Position numbers and translations under genes: made by a program | Shown here: positions 62,281 through 64,000 of the stretch, piece by piece | Layout: every line of letters starts with the position of its first letter | Position numbering within the stretch: the first letter of the stretch is position 1 | Assembly: GCA_020638595.1 (NCBI GenBank) | Contig: JACKIG010000018.1 | Span: 6,680 to 70,679, forward strand | Reading direction: 5' to 3' | DNA: 64,000 nucleotides | Source of the DNA: Rhodospirillaceae bacterium | GTDB lineage: Bacteria > Pseudomonadota > Alphaproteobacteria > DSM-16000 > Inquilinaceae | The notes under the pieces: model-generated | What the model saw: the letters and a program-made list of their open reading frames with translations, nothing else | Told to the model about the DNA's origin: nothing | Database searches by the model: none

Positions 62281-63431
62281 GCCGTTGCCCCGCGGGCGTG
62301 CAGCATCGACAGGGCCACGTCGCGGTAGATGCCGACGGCGGCCTCCAGCTCTTCCACCGGCACGAACTCGTCGGGCTTATGGGCCACGTCCAGCGATCCC
62401 GGGCCGATGACGACGCCGTTGGCACCGATGGACCGGAAATGCACCAGGTCGCACGCACCCATGAAGCCCTGCACCTCCGCGCCGTTGCCGCCGTGGCTGT
62501 GGCAGGCGGCGCAGGCTGCGGCGACGATCGGGTGGGCACTGTCGGTTTCCGTCGGGCCACCGGTGGTCGGCCGCCATTCGATGACCTGGGCATCGATCTC
62601 GAAGGCTTCGTGGGCCAGCGCCAGCAGGTCCTCGATCTCGCGCCGGGCATCGTCCTCGTTCTCGCCGGGAACCATCCGGCGGTCCAGCAGCAGGTCGCAA
62701 TGCTCGGGCACGACGTTATCGGCGTGGCCGCCGGCGATGCGCGTGATCGTCAGGCTGGCACTGCCGCACAGGGAATGCTGGCGCTTGGCGATGACTTCGG
62801 CATGGTTCTCGATCAGCCCCAGAAGGCGTGCCGCCTTGAACACGGCGTTGACGCCCAGATGCGGCGTGCCGCTATGCGCGCTCAATCCCCGAATGCGCAC
62901 CAACGGCCGCAGGCTGCCCTTGTGCGCCGTCACCACGCCGTTGGATGTCGGTTCCCCGATCACGGCGAAATCGATGGGCGGGCTGTCCTGCACATAGCGC
63001 TTGGCCCCTTCGCTGGACGCTTCCTCGTCCGCGACGAAGACGGCCATCAGCGTGCCGCGCCAGGCGGACCGGCCTTCGGCCAATGCCCGCGCTGCCGACA
63101 CCATGGCGGCGATCGGACCCTTGGCGTCGCAGGCCCCGCGGCCGAACAGGCGGTTGCCGCGGCGCATCAGCGTCAAGGGCGGGCTCGACCAGCCGTCGCC
63201 GAACGGCACCACATCCATGTGGCTGTTGAAGCAGAAGGTCGGGCCGTCGCCGTTGACCAGCCGTGCGGCCACGTTCATCCGGCCGGGCCGGAATTCCTGA
63301 TGCATGACGTCCATGCCGAAGGCCTGCATCTCCTCGCCCAGCAGATGGGCGGCGTCCTTCTCCCAGCCGGGCGGGTTCTGGGTGTCCACGGCGACAAGGC
63401 GCTCAAGCAGGGGGATCGGTGACAGCAGCAT
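62277..63431 (-). CDS. M20-family amidohydrolase (ArgE/DapE-type deacylase)
   Basis: Predicted 384 residues from ATG 63431; a TTG at 63440 is possible. Zinc site: His71 and Asp73 in SHMDVVP, Asp102 in GRGACDAKG, the catalytic pair Glu136-Glu137 in ADEEASSEG, and a C-terminal His in AHKPDEFVPVE. The dimerisation lid sits in the middle (GLSAHSGTPHLGVN). Relatives remove acetyl, succinyl or formyl groups from amino acids, or cleave dipeptides. No signal peptide. Translationally coupled to the enolase-superfamily gene, with 10 bp to the ABC ATPase gene upstream. Confidence 0.88.
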   Translation of the reverse strand: MLLSPIPLLERLVAVDTQNPPGWEKDAAHLLGEEMQAFGMDVMHQEFRPGRMNVAARLVNGDGPTFCFNSHMDVVPFGDGWSSPPLTLMRRGNRLFGRGACDAKGPIAAMVSAARALAEGRSAWRGTLMAVFVADEEASSEGAKRYVQDSPPIDFAVIGEPTSNGVVTAHKGSLRPLVRIRGLSAHSGTPHLGVNAVFKAARLLGLIENHAEVIAKRQHSLCGSASLTITRIAGGHADNVVPEHCDLLLDRRMVPGENEDDARREIEDLLALAHEAFEIDAQVIEWRPTTGGPTETDSAHPIVAAACAACHSHGGNGAEVQGFMGACDLVHFRSIGANGVVIGPGSLDVAHKPDEFVPVEELEAAVGIYRDVALSMLHARGATA

Positions 63432-63441
63432 GGATCGCAAC

Positions 63442-64000
<559 letters not shown>

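Overview
The window is GC-rich DNA (AT-rich only in a few intergenic stretches) with dense coding and extreme avoidance of TTA, CTA and TCA codons. Gene content points to an alphaproteobacterium, probably Rhodospirillales-like. Markers are a Shemin-type 5-aminolevulinate synthase, a choXWV choline importer, an OxyR/catalase pair and several class III nucleotide cyclases. No tRNA, rRNA, CRISPR array, integrase or complete insertion sequence was seen. A family of short palindromic REP-like repeats is scattered through the window.

Left part (1-8.8 kb): a truncated GMC oxidoreductase, a GNAT acetyltransferase, a glucoamylase/trehalase-family hydrolase (GH15) paired with a glucose-dehydrogenase-like SDR, a secreted TPR-CHAT protease-like protein, and a 2-hydroxyacid dehydrogenase. 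Next (8.9-13.9 kb) comes a choline-to-betaine locus: choline dehydrogenase divergent from choXWV. From 14.1 to 20.3 kb lies a five-gene oligopeptide/opine-type ABC importer operon with an embedded metallophosphoesterase. It is followed by an aspartate dehydrogenase and a two-gene operon of multidomain adenylate/guanylate cyclases on the minus strand.

The centre (27.5-51.6 kb) is one gene of 24.2 kb. It encodes a predicted 8,058-residue surface protein with an extended signal sequence, a two-partner-secretion (filamentous-haemagglutinin type) N-domain, thousands of residues of beta-helix repeats, and a C-terminal cysteine pair. A 0.7 kb AT-rich control region precedes it and strong hairpins follow it. 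No outer-membrane TpsB transporter is encoded in the window. Just downstream is a small exported peptidoglycan-binding protein with three DNDSG-type repeats.

Right part (52.8-64 kb): oxyR divergent from a monofunctional catalase gene, then ybaN-hemA (haem supply), two REP-like elements, a YeiH-type transporter, and a tightly overlapping minus-strand cluster. In transcription order that cluster is an amino-acid ABC ATPase (cut by the window edge), an M20 deacylase, an enolase-superfamily enzyme, a creatinase/ectoine-hydrolase-like M24 protein lacking most metal ligands, and an orphan CTP-synthase-type glutamine amidotransferase. Its substrate cannot be read from sequence. It looks like a pathway for uptake and hydrolysis of a modified amino acid or small cyclic amide, and with the giant surface protein it is the most promising place for undescribed biology.
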